The notes beneath the pieces are model-generated. The model saw only the letters and a program-made list of their open reading frames with translations. It had not been told where the DNA came from and ran no database searches. A program made the position numbers and the translations under genes. 64,000 bases of DNA from an uncultured Erythrobacter sp. GTDB taxonomy: Bacteria; Pseudomonadota; Alphaproteobacteria; Sphingomonadales; Sphingomonadaceae. The stretch spans positions 62,001 to 126,000 of the forward strand of contig CANMUS010000006.1 in the NCBI GenBank assembly GCA_947501215.1, read 5' to 3'. Shown in pieces: positions 40,275 to 48,266 of this stretch (the first letter of the stretch is position 1; the number at the start of each line of letters is the position of its first letter).

Positions 40275-40709
40275 TTAAGCGGCCTCTTCCATCGGGCCTG
40301 CTATGAGCGAAGACGTGTCGATCAGTAGGGTGGGGCCGCTCTCGGTCTCGACCATGCCGCGGGCGGCGCGTTGCCATCCGGCGCCGAAACCGCCGGGCAC
40401 GGCCACCGGCTGGCTGAGCGCTTCGCCGACATCGTAGGCGGCATCGACGAGCAGTGCGTAGAGATGGCCTTCGACCTCGACCACCGCCGCGCGCTGGTCG
40501 TCTTCTGCAACCGTCTTGTCGAGGCCAAGGGCGAGCGAACAGTCGATCACCGTCAACGCCTGGCTGCGCAGGGCCGTGAGGCCGAGAATGAAGTCCGGCG
40601 TTCCCGGGATCGGCGTAATCTCCTCGATCTCGATCACGGACTGGACATCGCTCGCCGGGATGGCCGCGTGGCGGCCTGCGACGAGGCATTGGAGCAGCAA
40701 ATCGGTCAT
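40275..40709 (-). CDS. cheW: Chemotaxis coupling protein CheW
   Basis: 144 residues, one SH3-like CheW domain (VAGRHAAIPASDVQSVIEIEEITPIPGTPDFILGL region, with LRSQALTVIDCSLALG), linking CheA to receptors. The start overlaps the cheA stop by 4 bp (ATGA). The protein is short at its C-terminus but complete for the fold. Confidence 0.92.
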   Translation of the reverse strand: MTDLLLQCLVAGRHAAIPASDVQSVIEIEEITPIPGTPDFILGLTALRSQALTVIDCSLALGLDKTVAEDDQRAAVVEVEGHLYALLVDAAYDVGEALSQPVAVPGGFGAGWQRAARGMVETESGPTLLIDTSSLIAGPMEEAA

Positions 40710-43123
40710 GCGGTCCTCCCGAGGCGGGCCTGTTTGAGCGCGGCCAGCAGGCCGTCGCGGTCGTAGCGGTAAATGGTACCGCCATCGGCTCCGGCATTGT
40801 CCGGATCCTGGGTCAGGCGGATGACGCTGCGGGCGCCGGCGGATTGTTCGGGCTGTGCGATTTCGGCCAGCTGGATCTCGACATCGGCATCTTCGCCGTC
40901 ATCGGCAGCGATGCGGTATCCAGCTGCCTCGACCAGCGGTTCGAGAATCGTACGCGCCCAGTCGCTATCGCCCGGAATGCGGCACGACAGCACATCATCG
41001 GTCCGCCGCTGGACGCGCTGGCGGGCGAATAGAGCATGCCCGTCGAGTACCGGCACCAGCGAGTCGCCGACGAGGGTCACGCCCTCTATCAGGGGATCGT
41101 CCTGCGAAGGAATGACCTCGCCATCCATATCGGCGGCGTCGAGCACTTCGTTGACCGCATAGACGACTTCGCTCTCGCCATCGGTCAGGCGCAGCAGGCG
41201 GCACCGGTCTTTCGGCAGCTCGCCGAATTCGAGACCGAGCAGCGTGAATACCGACCCGTCGATGACGGCCTGCGCTCGATTGCCTTCGATGTCGATCGCC
41301 TCGCGCGACACGGTATCGATCCGGCGAACCATGTCGAGCCGTACGGCGCGTTTGCGATCGTCGAGCCCGGCAAAGAGCATGATCGGCACGGCCTTGCGGC
41401 CCTTTTCGACGACCTCTTCTTCGACAACCTCGGTCGTGCGGCCCTCGCCCATGTGCAGGCGATTGGTCGCGATGCTCGGCAAATCAAGCAGCATCATCGG
41501 GCGGCCGTCGTCGAGCAGGGTGGTCCCCGCATAGAGCCGGGTTTCCATGACCGCCGGGGCGATTGGTTTGACGACCACGTCCTCGTGGTCGAACACGCGG
41601 TCGACGGCGAGGGCGAAAACGTCGTCGCTGGCGAGACGGATGAGGACCAGCGTCTTGCTGTCCCATTCCGCATCGTCGATCTCGTCGATGCCGAGAATGT
41701 CGCCCAGCGCGAGGCAGGGGACGCGCTTGTCGCGGAAAGTGACGAGGCGGCGGTCGCCGGCGGTGGCGAATTCGACATTGCTGCTGCTGCCGAAGACGAT
41801 CTCTTCGACATAGCTGCGCGGGATCGCATATCGCTGGCCGCCGGCGCCGACGGTAAGGGCTGCGATGATGCTGAGAGTGAGCGGCAGCTTGAGATGGAAG
41901 CTGGCGCCTTCGCCCGGCTTGCTGACGACATCTATGGAGCCACCAACGCGTTCGATATTGGCGCGCACCACATCCATGCCCACGCCGCGCCCGGAGACCG
42001 AGCTGACTTCATTGGCAGTCGACAGGCCAGGCTCGAAGATGAGCATGTGCTTGCGCCGATCGGACATGCGGTCGATTTCACTTCGGGAATAGAGTCCGGC
42101 GGCGACGGCCTTGTCTGCGAGACGGTCGGTGTCGATGCCCCGGCCATCGTCGGAGACCACGAGGCTGATCTGGTTGCCGGCCTGACGCGCTGCGAAGCGG
42201 AGCAGACCGATCTCGCGCTTGCCGTTTTTCAGTCGCTCGCCGGGGCCTTCGATGCCGTGATCGATGGCGTTGCGAATGATGTGGGTCAGCGGATCGCGGA
42301 CCATTTCGATCATCTCGCGATCGAGTTCGACCTCCCCGCCCTCGAAATCGACCATGACCTGCTTGCCGAGTTCGTTCGACAGGTCGCGGACAAGGCGGGG
42401 GAGCGAACTGAATAGATGCTCCAGCCGCTGCATCCGCATACGGGTGATCGCCGCGCGGACGTCGGCGAGGATGGTCGAGAGGCGATCGAAGGGTCCGTCG
42501 ATCGTCGGCTGTTCCCCGGCCTCGCGCAGGCGGCGCGACAGGTCGTTGCGCGCCAGCACCATGTCGGACACGCCCTTCATTACCTCGTCGAGCAGGTCGA
42601 CCGGCAAGCGAATGGAGCGCTGTACGGCCTGAGCGCGGGCGGGTTTGGGTGCGGAGCTCTCGATGTCGGAGCCTTCGTCATTGTCGGCTTCGCCCGCATG
42701 CTGGTCGTTCGCCGGTTCGGCTTCCGGCATCACGGCGCTGGCGACGACGATGTCGTCGCTGCCCTGGAGTGCGGCAATCAATTTGTCGTCGCCGCCTTCG
42801 GGGAATTCCTCGCCGGCTTCGATGGCGTCGGTCATCTCGCTGATGCGGTCGATGATGGCGAGTACGGCGGAGACGAGCGCGTTGTCGGCTTCGCGGCGTC
42901 CGGCGCGGCATTCCGACAGCGCGTCTTCGGCAGCGTGGCTCAGTTTCTCGAGTCGCGGGAAATCGAAGAAACCGCAATTGCCCTTCACGGTATGGACGAA
43001 GCGGAAAATCGTATCGAGCCGCGCGCGGTCGGACGGGTCCGCTTCCCAGGCGACGATCTCCCCGCCGCTGGCTTCCAGCATTTCCCGTGTTTCGGCGACG
43101 AAGTCCGCCAGAAGATCATCCAT
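40706..43123 (-). CDS. cheA: Chemotaxis histidine kinase CheA with two CheW-like domains and a degenerate receiver-like tail
   Basis: 805 residues. The N-terminal HPt domain carries the phosphorylated His 44 in HTVKGNCGFF. An acidic linker of about 60 residues replaces any recognisable P2 (CheY-docking) domain. A dimerisation segment begins RSIRLPVDLLDEVM. The ATPase has IIRNAIDHGIE (N box), VSDDGRGID (G1) and SGRGVGMDVV (G2). A CheW-like domain follows (LTVGAGGQRYAIPRSYVEEIV), then a second related region (VPIMLFAGLDDRKRAVRLDMVRRI) and a last 90 residues (DWARTILEPLVEAAGYRI) resembling a receiver without a visible acceptor Asp. First gene of the operon. Confidence 0.93.
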   Translation of the reverse strand: MDDLLADFVAETREMLEASGGEIVAWEADPSDRARLDTIFRFVHTVKGNCGFFDFPRLEKLSHAAEDALSECRAGRREADNALVSAVLAIIDRISEMTDAIEAGEEFPEGGDDKLIAALQGSDDIVVASAVMPEAEPANDQHAGEADNDEGSDIESSAPKPARAQAVQRSIRLPVDLLDEVMKGVSDMVLARNDLSRRLREAGEQPTIDGPFDRLSTILADVRAAITRMRMQRLEHLFSSLPRLVRDLSNELGKQVMVDFEGGEVELDREMIEMVRDPLTHIIRNAIDHGIEGPGERLKNGKREIGLLRFAARQAGNQISLVVSDDGRGIDTDRLADKAVAAGLYSRSEIDRMSDRRKHMLIFEPGLSTANEVSSVSGRGVGMDVVRANIERVGGSIDVVSKPGEGASFHLKLPLTLSIIAALTVGAGGQRYAIPRSYVEEIVFGSSSNVEFATAGDRRLVTFRDKRVPCLALGDILGIDEIDDAEWDSKTLVLIRLASDDVFALAVDRVFDHEDVVVKPIAPAVMETRLYAGTTLLDDGRPMMLLDLPSIATNRLHMGEGRTTEVVEEEVVEKGRKAVPIMLFAGLDDRKRAVRLDMVRRIDTVSREAIDIEGNRAQAVIDGSVFTLLGLEFGELPKDRCRLLRLTDGESEVVYAVNEVLDAADMDGEVIPSQDDPLIEGVTLVGDSLVPVLDGHALFARQRVQRRTDDVLSCRIPGDSDWARTILEPLVEAAGYRIAADDGEDADVEIQLAEIAQPEQSAGARSVIRLTQDPDNAGADGGTIYRYDRDGLLAALKQARLGRTA

Positions 43124-43169
43124 TAAACTGCCCCTGATCCGATCGGAGGCCAGCTATGCAGCAAGATGG

Positions 43170-44537
43170 TTAACGATTGGTTTGGGGAACTGCGCTCGAT
43201 TCCGACCGGTCGCGCAGCACCTGCCAGACGAGGAAAGTCGCCAGTGCGCCCCCGGCGATATTGGCGGCGAGTTCGGCGGCATAAATCGCTTCGGAGCCCC
43301 AGCTTCCGCGCAGCAGCCAGCCGAAGGGGAGCATTACAAGGAAGACACGCGCCGCACTCTGCGCTAGCGCCACGCCTGCGCGATCGACCGCGTTGAGCGC
43401 GCCATTGGCGACGATCAGCAGGCCGAAGCCGGCATATCCCCAGACCGCGATGGCGAGGTAGCGGGAAAACTCGTCCACGACTGACGGATCGTCGGTGAAG
43501 AAGCGCGCGAACCAGTCGCCGGTGAAGAACAGCAGCACTGCGGTCGCGAGGCCGTAAACGATGCAGAACAGCGCCGACCACCACATTGCGCGGCGAGAGC
43601 GGTCGGGGCGGTTGGCGCCCCAGTTCTGGCCCACGATCGCACCGATGGAGCCGGACAGCGCCAGCAGCGGGACCGTGGCGAAGCTCTGCAAGCGCCCGGC
43701 AGCTCCGAAGCCCGCCACGGCCGCTTCGCCCTGGCTGGCGAGCAGTGCGGTAAGCACGGACAGGCCGATGGGATTGATTGCATTCGAAAACGCTGCTGGT
43801 CCGGCCACGGAAAGGATCGCCTTGCTCGAATCACCGACATTGCAGCGGCGGATGGTGGCCGGGTTGATCGGCAGTTGCGCGCCCTTGATCAGGTAGAGCG
43901 CGACGAGGATGGCGATGAAGAACCCGGCAATCGTGGCATAGGCCGCGCCGGCAATCCCGAAGCCGCCGAAACCGAATGCGCCGGTGATAAGGATCGGATC
44001 GAGCACCCAGTTCGCTGCCGAATAGGTGATCGAGACATAGCTGGTCTTGCGCGCCTCACCCTGACCGCGCAGCACGCCGTTCAGCCCCATCTGCAACAGC
44101 AGGACCGGCAAGCCCAGCGCATAGGGCTGCATATATTCGCGGATCAGCGGCAGCAGATTGTCCGATGCCTGCATCAGCTGGAACAGCGGATCGAGCATGG
44201 CGAATAGCAGGAGACCCATGACCACACCGATCGCCAGCGCGAAGATCGCGCCGAAGTTCGCGCGCCGCTCCGCACGATCGCGGTCCCCTTCGCCCAGCGC
44301 GCGGGCGATTACCGAATTGATCCCGACCATGACGCCTACGCCGAGGCTGGAGAGCGCGATGGTGATCGGAAAGATGAAGGCGACTGCGGCCAGTTCCTGC
44401 GCGCCCAATTGTCCGATGAAATAGGCATCGATCAGGCCGACCGACATTATCGCGGCGACCCCGATGATCATCGGCGCAGTCTGGCTGACGAGGTGGCCGC
44501 GGATGCTCCCGGTGGTGAGTTTGGCCGTCTCGCTCAT
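43170..44537 (-). CDS. MATE family efflux transporter
   Basis: 455 residues with twelve helices in two homologous halves and the MATE opening LVSQTAPMIIGVAAIMSVGLIDAYF in short form (residues 16-40). ALGEGDRDRAERRANFGA near 80-97 is the usual cytoplasmic loop. Members export drugs or metabolites using sodium or proton gradients. It lies 46 bp downstream in position from cheA's start, but on the same strand it precedes cheA, so read-through from this gene into the che operon is possible. Divergent from the [2Fe-2S] gene. Confidence 0.92.
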   Translation of the reverse strand: MSETAKLTTGSIRGHLVSQTAPMIIGVAAIMSVGLIDAYFIGQLGAQELAAVAFIFPITIALSSLGVGVMVGINSVIARALGEGDRDRAERRANFGAIFALAIGVVMGLLLFAMLDPLFQLMQASDNLLPLIREYMQPYALGLPVLLLQMGLNGVLRGQGEARKTSYVSITYSAANWVLDPILITGAFGFGGFGIAGAAYATIAGFFIAILVALYLIKGAQLPINPATIRRCNVGDSSKAILSVAGPAAFSNAINPIGLSVLTALLASQGEAAVAGFGAAGRLQSFATVPLLALSGSIGAIVGQNWGANRPDRSRRAMWWSALFCIVYGLATAVLLFFTGDWFARFFTDDPSVVDEFSRYLAIAVWGYAGFGLLIVANGALNAVDRAGVALAQSAARVFLVMLPFGWLLRGSWGSEAIYAAELAANIAGGALATFLVWQVLRDRSESSAVPQTNR

Positions 44538-44665
44538 CGCCGGTGCGCCTAGCTGGGGGCGAGCGCATTGCCTAGCGGAGAAATGCGCTGCGCCGCTTGC
44601 CCGCGTGCGACCGACCGTGCGATAGCGCGGCCGTCCAGTTCACCCGCAAGGCAAAGCGCGCATCC

Positions 44666-45208
44666 ATGACCAGCATGACCGTCAACGGCAGGCCAGTGCG
44701 GTTCCGCATGGATCCCGACACGCCGCTTCTCTGGGCGCTGCGCGATGCGGCCAACCTCACCGGCACAAAATATGGCTGCGGCGAGGGAGATTGCGGGGCC
44801 TGCATGGTGCATGTCGATGGCGAGGCGCTGCGGTCCTGCCTGATCACCATCGGCGAAGCGGAAGGGCGCTTCATCACCACGATCGAGGGGCTGAGCCGCG
44901 ATCGCACCCACCCGGTGCAGCAGGCGCTGGTGGCCGAGCAGGCGATCCAGTGCGGTTTCTGCACGCCCGGCATCGTCATGGCGGCGAGCGCCTTGCTGGA
45001 GAAGAGCGGGTCGCCATCCGAGGCGGAGATCAAGGCGGCGATCCCGAACCTGTGCCGCTGCGGCGTCTATCCGCGACTGGTTCGCGCCATCGAGCGGGCA
45101 GGACGCGTCGCCCGGCGGCAGGAGCGGATCAGCGCCGCGCCGGTGCCGGGCATCAGCGTCGAGGACGCGGCTCGCGATGTACCCGCCATCAGCGCGCCGC
45201 AGGACTGA
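44666..45208 (+). CDS. Orphan [2Fe-2S] subunit of a molybdenum hydroxylase (isoquinoline 1-oxidoreductase alpha-like)
   Basis: 180 residues. The plant-type cluster is bound by Cys 38, 43, 46 and 58 (YGCGEGDCGACMVHV), and the second [2Fe-2S] cluster by Cys 96, 99, 130 and 132 (QCGFCTPG and LCRCG), the full set of the xanthine dehydrogenase small subunit. A C-terminal tail of about 30 residues exceeds the usual 150. In known systems a molybdopterin large subunit gene follows, but here the next gene is a reversed TonB receptor, so the partner must be elsewhere or lost. The start may be 44666 or the ATG at 44675. No strong ribosome binding site is seen. Confidence 0.88.
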   Translation: MTSMTVNGRPVRFRMDPDTPLLWALRDAANLTGTKYGCGEGDCGACMVHVDGEALRSCLITIGEAEGRFITTIEGLSRDRTHPVQQALVAEQAIQCGFCTPGIVMAASALLEKSGSPSEAEIKAAIPNLCRCGVYPRLVRAIERAGRVARRQERISAAPVPGISVEDAARDVPAISAPQD

Positions 45209-45231
45209 TACCGGGCGACAGATAGGCGACA

Positions 45232-45252
45232 AAGGCGACACCCTGTCGCCTT
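45232..45252 (+). terminator. Stem-loop after the [2Fe-2S] gene
   Basis: Perfect 9-bp stem AAGGCGACA / TGTCGCCTT with a CCC loop, 24 bp after the stop. It lacks a T run, so termination is uncertain. GGCGACA occurs three times in a row here, at 45214, 45225 and 45234. Confidence 0.5.
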
Positions 45253-45323
45253 GCGAAAGCCACGACAAGCCACTGAATTACTTAAACGATCATACCAGAG
45301 TGCGGGCGGTACACCGGCGCATA

Positions 45324-45349
45324 CCCCCCCCCCCCCCCCCGGGGGGGGG
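45324..45349. repeat. Homopolymer tract of 17 C followed by 9 G
   Basis: Seventeen C (45324-45340) run straight into nine G (45341-45349), a self-complementary simple-sequence tract in the gap between the convergent [2Fe-2S] and TonB receptor genes. No coding frame crosses it. It may be a slippage-prone locus, a G-quadruplex/i-motif former, or a sequencing/assembly artefact. Confidence 0.9.
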
Positions 45350-45447
45350 TGTTGCATCGCCACCCTGCTTCGACCGGCCATGACAAAGAGCGGCAGCAAG
45401 CCTAGCCCGCCGCCGCTCCTGTAGGAAAGCCGGTATCGGCGCTGCGA

Positions 45448-47544
45448 TCAGAGCTCGAAGCGCACGCCCAGCTTGGCGGTCAGTGGCTTGCCCGGCTGGA
45501 TGTTGTTGTCGCCATGCGCGCTCGGATAATACTCCTCGTCGAGCAGGTTCTCGACATTGAGCTGCAGGCTCACCCGTTCGTTCAACGTGTAGAACACCGC
45601 CGCATCGACGCGGGTGTAGGACGGCAGGACCACATCGTTGCTGAAGCTGGCGAACTGGCTCGACTGGTGGACCAGGCCGACGCCTGCACCGAGGTTGTCG
45701 GTAAAGTCGTAGCGGCCCCAGGCGCCGATCTGGTGTTCCGGCAGCTGCTGCAGCTCGGTCCCGATGCCGCCGGAATTGGTCGCCGAGCGAATCTCGCCGT
45801 CGAGATAGGTGTAGCCGACATTCACATGCAGCTGGTCGGTGAGCGATCCGGCAAGGCTGGCCTCGAAGCCCTGCACGCGCGTTTCGCCCGTCTGCAGCAC
45901 CACATTCTGCACCGGATCGGTGAAAGCCGTGTCCTTGCGGTCGAGCCGGAAGACGGCCGCGGTCACCAGCAGGTCCGCGCGCGGGGCGTATTTGACGCCA
46001 GCTTCCCAAGTCTCGAAGCTTTCGGGCTCGAGATTTATGCTGGTGTCGTCCAGCACGGTGAACTGGTCGCCGGAGGCGGGGAGGAAGCTTTCCGAATAGC
46101 TGGCATAGATCGACAGGCTGTCCTGCGGCTTCACGATCACGCCCAGGCGCGGGCTGATCTTGTCGTCCTTGCGCGAGCCGAAGAAGTCGTTGCCGATGTC
46201 GTAGCTCTCGAGATCGAACTCGTCATAGCGTGCGCCGACGATGACCTGCAGCCAGTCAGCCAAGTCGATCTGGTCCTGAATATAGAACGATAGCGTCGAC
46301 AGCTCGGAGGTCGAGGCGCGCTGGAAGTCGAGCGTGAAAGGCGGCACGAAGATCGTGTCGGCCAGCGGAACGTCGGTCGGTTCGCCGAAGATCGCCCGGT
46401 CGCGATCGGCATCGGTGTCCTGGCGCGAGAATTCCGCGCCCACCAGAAGCGTGTGGCCGATGCTGCCGGTGTTGCCTTCCCAGACGAGATTGGCCTGACC
46501 GATCAGGTTCTCGCGCACGGTGCCGCTCTCGTAACCGCCCAGGCTGACGGTATCCGCGATGCCGTCGCCATCGGTGTCCGATGCGCCCGAGGGCACGATA
46601 TTCGAATAGAACTTGTCGTAATGCGCATATTGCACTGTGGCATTGGCGCTCAGGCCGCCGTCGAAATCGTGATCGATACGCGCGCGGGCGATATGCGCTT
46701 CTACGTCACTGTAATTGTAGTCGGGATCGCCGAAGAAGGTCTCGTCATTGCCGGTCAGCGGGCGGCCCAGGAAAGACGGCACGCCGCGATCGACCACGCG
46801 CTGGTCGTCGTCATAGGTGTAGCTGAGGACCAGTTCGGTGGACGGGCCGAGGCCTACGGTCGCCGTCGGGCTCACCCCGATGAAGCGGCCTTCGTAGACA
46901 TCGCGATGGTTGTCGAATTCCTCGTAAGTCGCGTTGAGGCGCAGGGCGAGCGCGTCACCTGCGGGCAAGCCGATGTCGGAGGCGAGGCTGAAAGCGCCGT
47001 GCGTGTCGACGCTGGCGGCCCCGGCGAGGCGTAGGTCGCCGATCTCGGCCTTCTTGCTGACACGGTTGATCGCGCCGCCACCGGCTCCGCGGCCGAAGAT
47101 GAGGGCATTGGCGCCCTTGAGCACCTCGACGCGCCCCACATTGTAGAGCGGGCGGTAATATTGTGCATCGTCGCGTAGACCGTCGATGAAGAAGTCGGCG
47201 GTGGTTTCCTGGCCGCGGATGAACACCTCGTCGCGGTGGCCTTCGCCGGTCTCCAGGCTGACACCGGGTACGAAGCGCAGCGCTTCGTTCAGCGAAGTGG
47301 CGTTCTGGTCGTCCAGCTGGTCGCGGGTGATCGCGGTGACGGCCTGCGGCACGTCGATCAGCGGGGTGGGGGTCTTGGTGGCGGTCAGCCCATCGTCGGA
47401 GCCGTAGCCATCGGCGTCGCCGGTGACGACGATGTCGCTGGGCAGATAGTCGCGGTCGGGCTGCTCGTCGGCGAGCGCGGGCGTAGCGGCGAATGCGGTC
47501 GCGCTGCCGATAAGAAGGGCAGCGCGGGTGGAAACGATCCTCAT
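45448..47544 (-). CDS. TonB-dependent siderophore receptor
   Basis: 698-residue outer membrane receptor, probably for a ferric (catecholate-type) siderophore. A signal peptide (RAALLIGSATAFAATPALA) precedes the TonB-box region (DIVVTGDADG) and the plug domain with LRFVPGVSLETGEGHRDEVF, IRGQETTADFFIDGLRDD and RVEVLKGANALIFGRGAGGG. The remainder is the 22-strand barrel ending NLLDEEYYPSAHGDNN and a terminal Phe-Glu-Leu. Two Fur-type boxes stand upstream, indicating repression by iron. The specific siderophore cannot be named; similarity in the plug is to the Fiu/FhuE-like group (inference). Confidence 0.93.
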   Translation of the reverse strand: MRIVSTRAALLIGSATAFAATPALADEQPDRDYLPSDIVVTGDADGYGSDDGLTATKTPTPLIDVPQAVTAITRDQLDDQNATSLNEALRFVPGVSLETGEGHRDEVFIRGQETTADFFIDGLRDDAQYYRPLYNVGRVEVLKGANALIFGRGAGGGAINRVSKKAEIGDLRLAGAASVDTHGAFSLASDIGLPAGDALALRLNATYEEFDNHRDVYEGRFIGVSPTATVGLGPSTELVLSYTYDDDQRVVDRGVPSFLGRPLTGNDETFFGDPDYNYSDVEAHIARARIDHDFDGGLSANATVQYAHYDKFYSNIVPSGASDTDGDGIADTVSLGGYESGTVRENLIGQANLVWEGNTGSIGHTLLVGAEFSRQDTDADRDRAIFGEPTDVPLADTIFVPPFTLDFQRASTSELSTLSFYIQDQIDLADWLQVIVGARYDEFDLESYDIGNDFFGSRKDDKISPRLGVIVKPQDSLSIYASYSESFLPASGDQFTVLDDTSINLEPESFETWEAGVKYAPRADLLVTAAVFRLDRKDTAFTDPVQNVVLQTGETRVQGFEASLAGSLTDQLHVNVGYTYLDGEIRSATNSGGIGTELQQLPEHQIGAWGRYDFTDNLGAGVGLVHQSSQFASFSNDVVLPSYTRVDAAVFYTLNERVSLQLNVENLLDEEYYPSAHGDNNIQPGKPLTAKLGVRFEL

Positions 47545-47563
47545 AAAGTAGGCTTTCTATTCT

Positions 47564-47612
47564 TGCGAATGATTCTCAATCTGAGAGGCCCTGCTATTGA
47601 GAACAATTCGCA
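47564..47612 (-). promoter_or_regulatory. Two inverted Fur-type boxes before the TonB receptor gene
   Basis: TGCGAATGATTCTCAAT at 47564-47580 and ATTGAGAACAATTCGCA at 47596-47612 are near-perfect reverse complements (15 of 17) separated by 15 bp. Each resembles the GATAATGATTATC-type Fur box. They lie 20-68 bp upstream of the receptor start, where iron-loaded Fur would block its promoter. arsC starts 113 bp further on the other side and is probably not controlled by them. Confidence 0.75.
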
Positions 47613-47725
47613 TTCGCAACCGCAAAAGCGCTTTCTGCCGACGGAAAAATCGCAAGCGCCACTTTCACTGATCGCAACAGTCGCTTAATCGGACCGCGCA
47701 AACGCTCGAGCAGGAGAGGTTAGAG

Positions 47726-48070
47726 ATGAAGGCGACGATCTGGCACAACCCGAAATGCGGCACTTCGCGCAAGACACTAGCGATTCTGGAAAATCTGTCG
47801 AACGTCGATGTGACCGTGGTCGAGTATCTCAAGGACCCGCCGACGAAGGAGAAACTGGCGCAGCTCTATCGCGATGCGGGAATCTCTCCGGCGCAGGGCT
47901 TGCGGATGCGAGGGACCGACGCGGCGGAGCGCGGCCTGCCCGATGCCGACAACGACACGATCCTCGACGCGATGGTCGCCGACCCGATTCTGATCGGGCG
48001 CCCGCTGGTCGAGACCGACAAGGGCGCGCGCCTGTGCAGGCCGCAGGATACGGTGCTGGAGATTTTATAG
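47726..48070 (+). CDS. arsC: Arsenate reductase, glutaredoxin-dependent (ArsC/YfgD/Spx family)
   Basis: 114 residues. The catalytic Cys 11 lies in IWHNPKCGTSRK, followed by VVEYLKDPPTKEKL and the arsenate-binding PILIGRPLVETDKGARLCRP arm. It would reduce arsenate to arsenite using glutathione/glutaredoxin. CAGGAGAGG lies shortly before the ATG. No arsR, arsB or acr3 gene is adjacent, so it is not in an ars operon here and could be one of the YfgD-type paralogs of unclear function. Confidence 0.88.
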   Translation: MKATIWHNPKCGTSRKTLAILENLSNVDVTVVEYLKDPPTKEKLAQLYRDAGISPAQGLRMRGTDAAERGLPDADNDTILDAMVADPILIGRPLVETDKGARLCRPQDTVLEIL

Positions 48071-48083
48071 GGGGTTTTTGTTT

Positions 48084-48224
48084 GGTGCGGTCAGGACATC
48101 CGTCCTGACCTTGCTGTTCCGTCCCGCTCCCCCTCCAGACCACCCATGGCATTATACTGATTGGGTGGTCGGGAGGGGGAGCGGGACGGAACAGCAAGTC
48201 TTCGACGGATGTCGAAGGCGCACC
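48084..48224. repeat. 141-bp interrupted palindrome built of two inverted 62-nt arms
   Basis: Arms 48084-48145 and 48163-48224 are mirror partners around a 17-nt centre (paired positions sum to 96308). The inner 35 bp (48111-48145 with 48163-48197) match except at one base. Outer blocks also match: GGTGCG with CGCACC, and GACATCCGTC (48095-48104) with GACGGATGTC (48204-48213). The parts that do not match between arms are themselves local hairpin stems, GTCAGGA/TCCTGAC at 48090-48109 and CTTCGAC/GTCGAAG at 48200-48217, so each arm keeps its own hairpin with different bases. It lies between convergent arsC and MFS genes and could act as a bidirectional transcript end. Confidence 0.92.
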
Positions 48225-48266
48225 CAGCGAGGAAAACCCGGATGCGCTTTCCGCACTCGACTAAGC

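Noticed and set aside
45214-45252. GGCGACA triplet repeats as a CRISPR or iteron array
   Set aside because: Only three 7-bp copies at uneven spacing, explained by the stem-loop; no origin or cas features.
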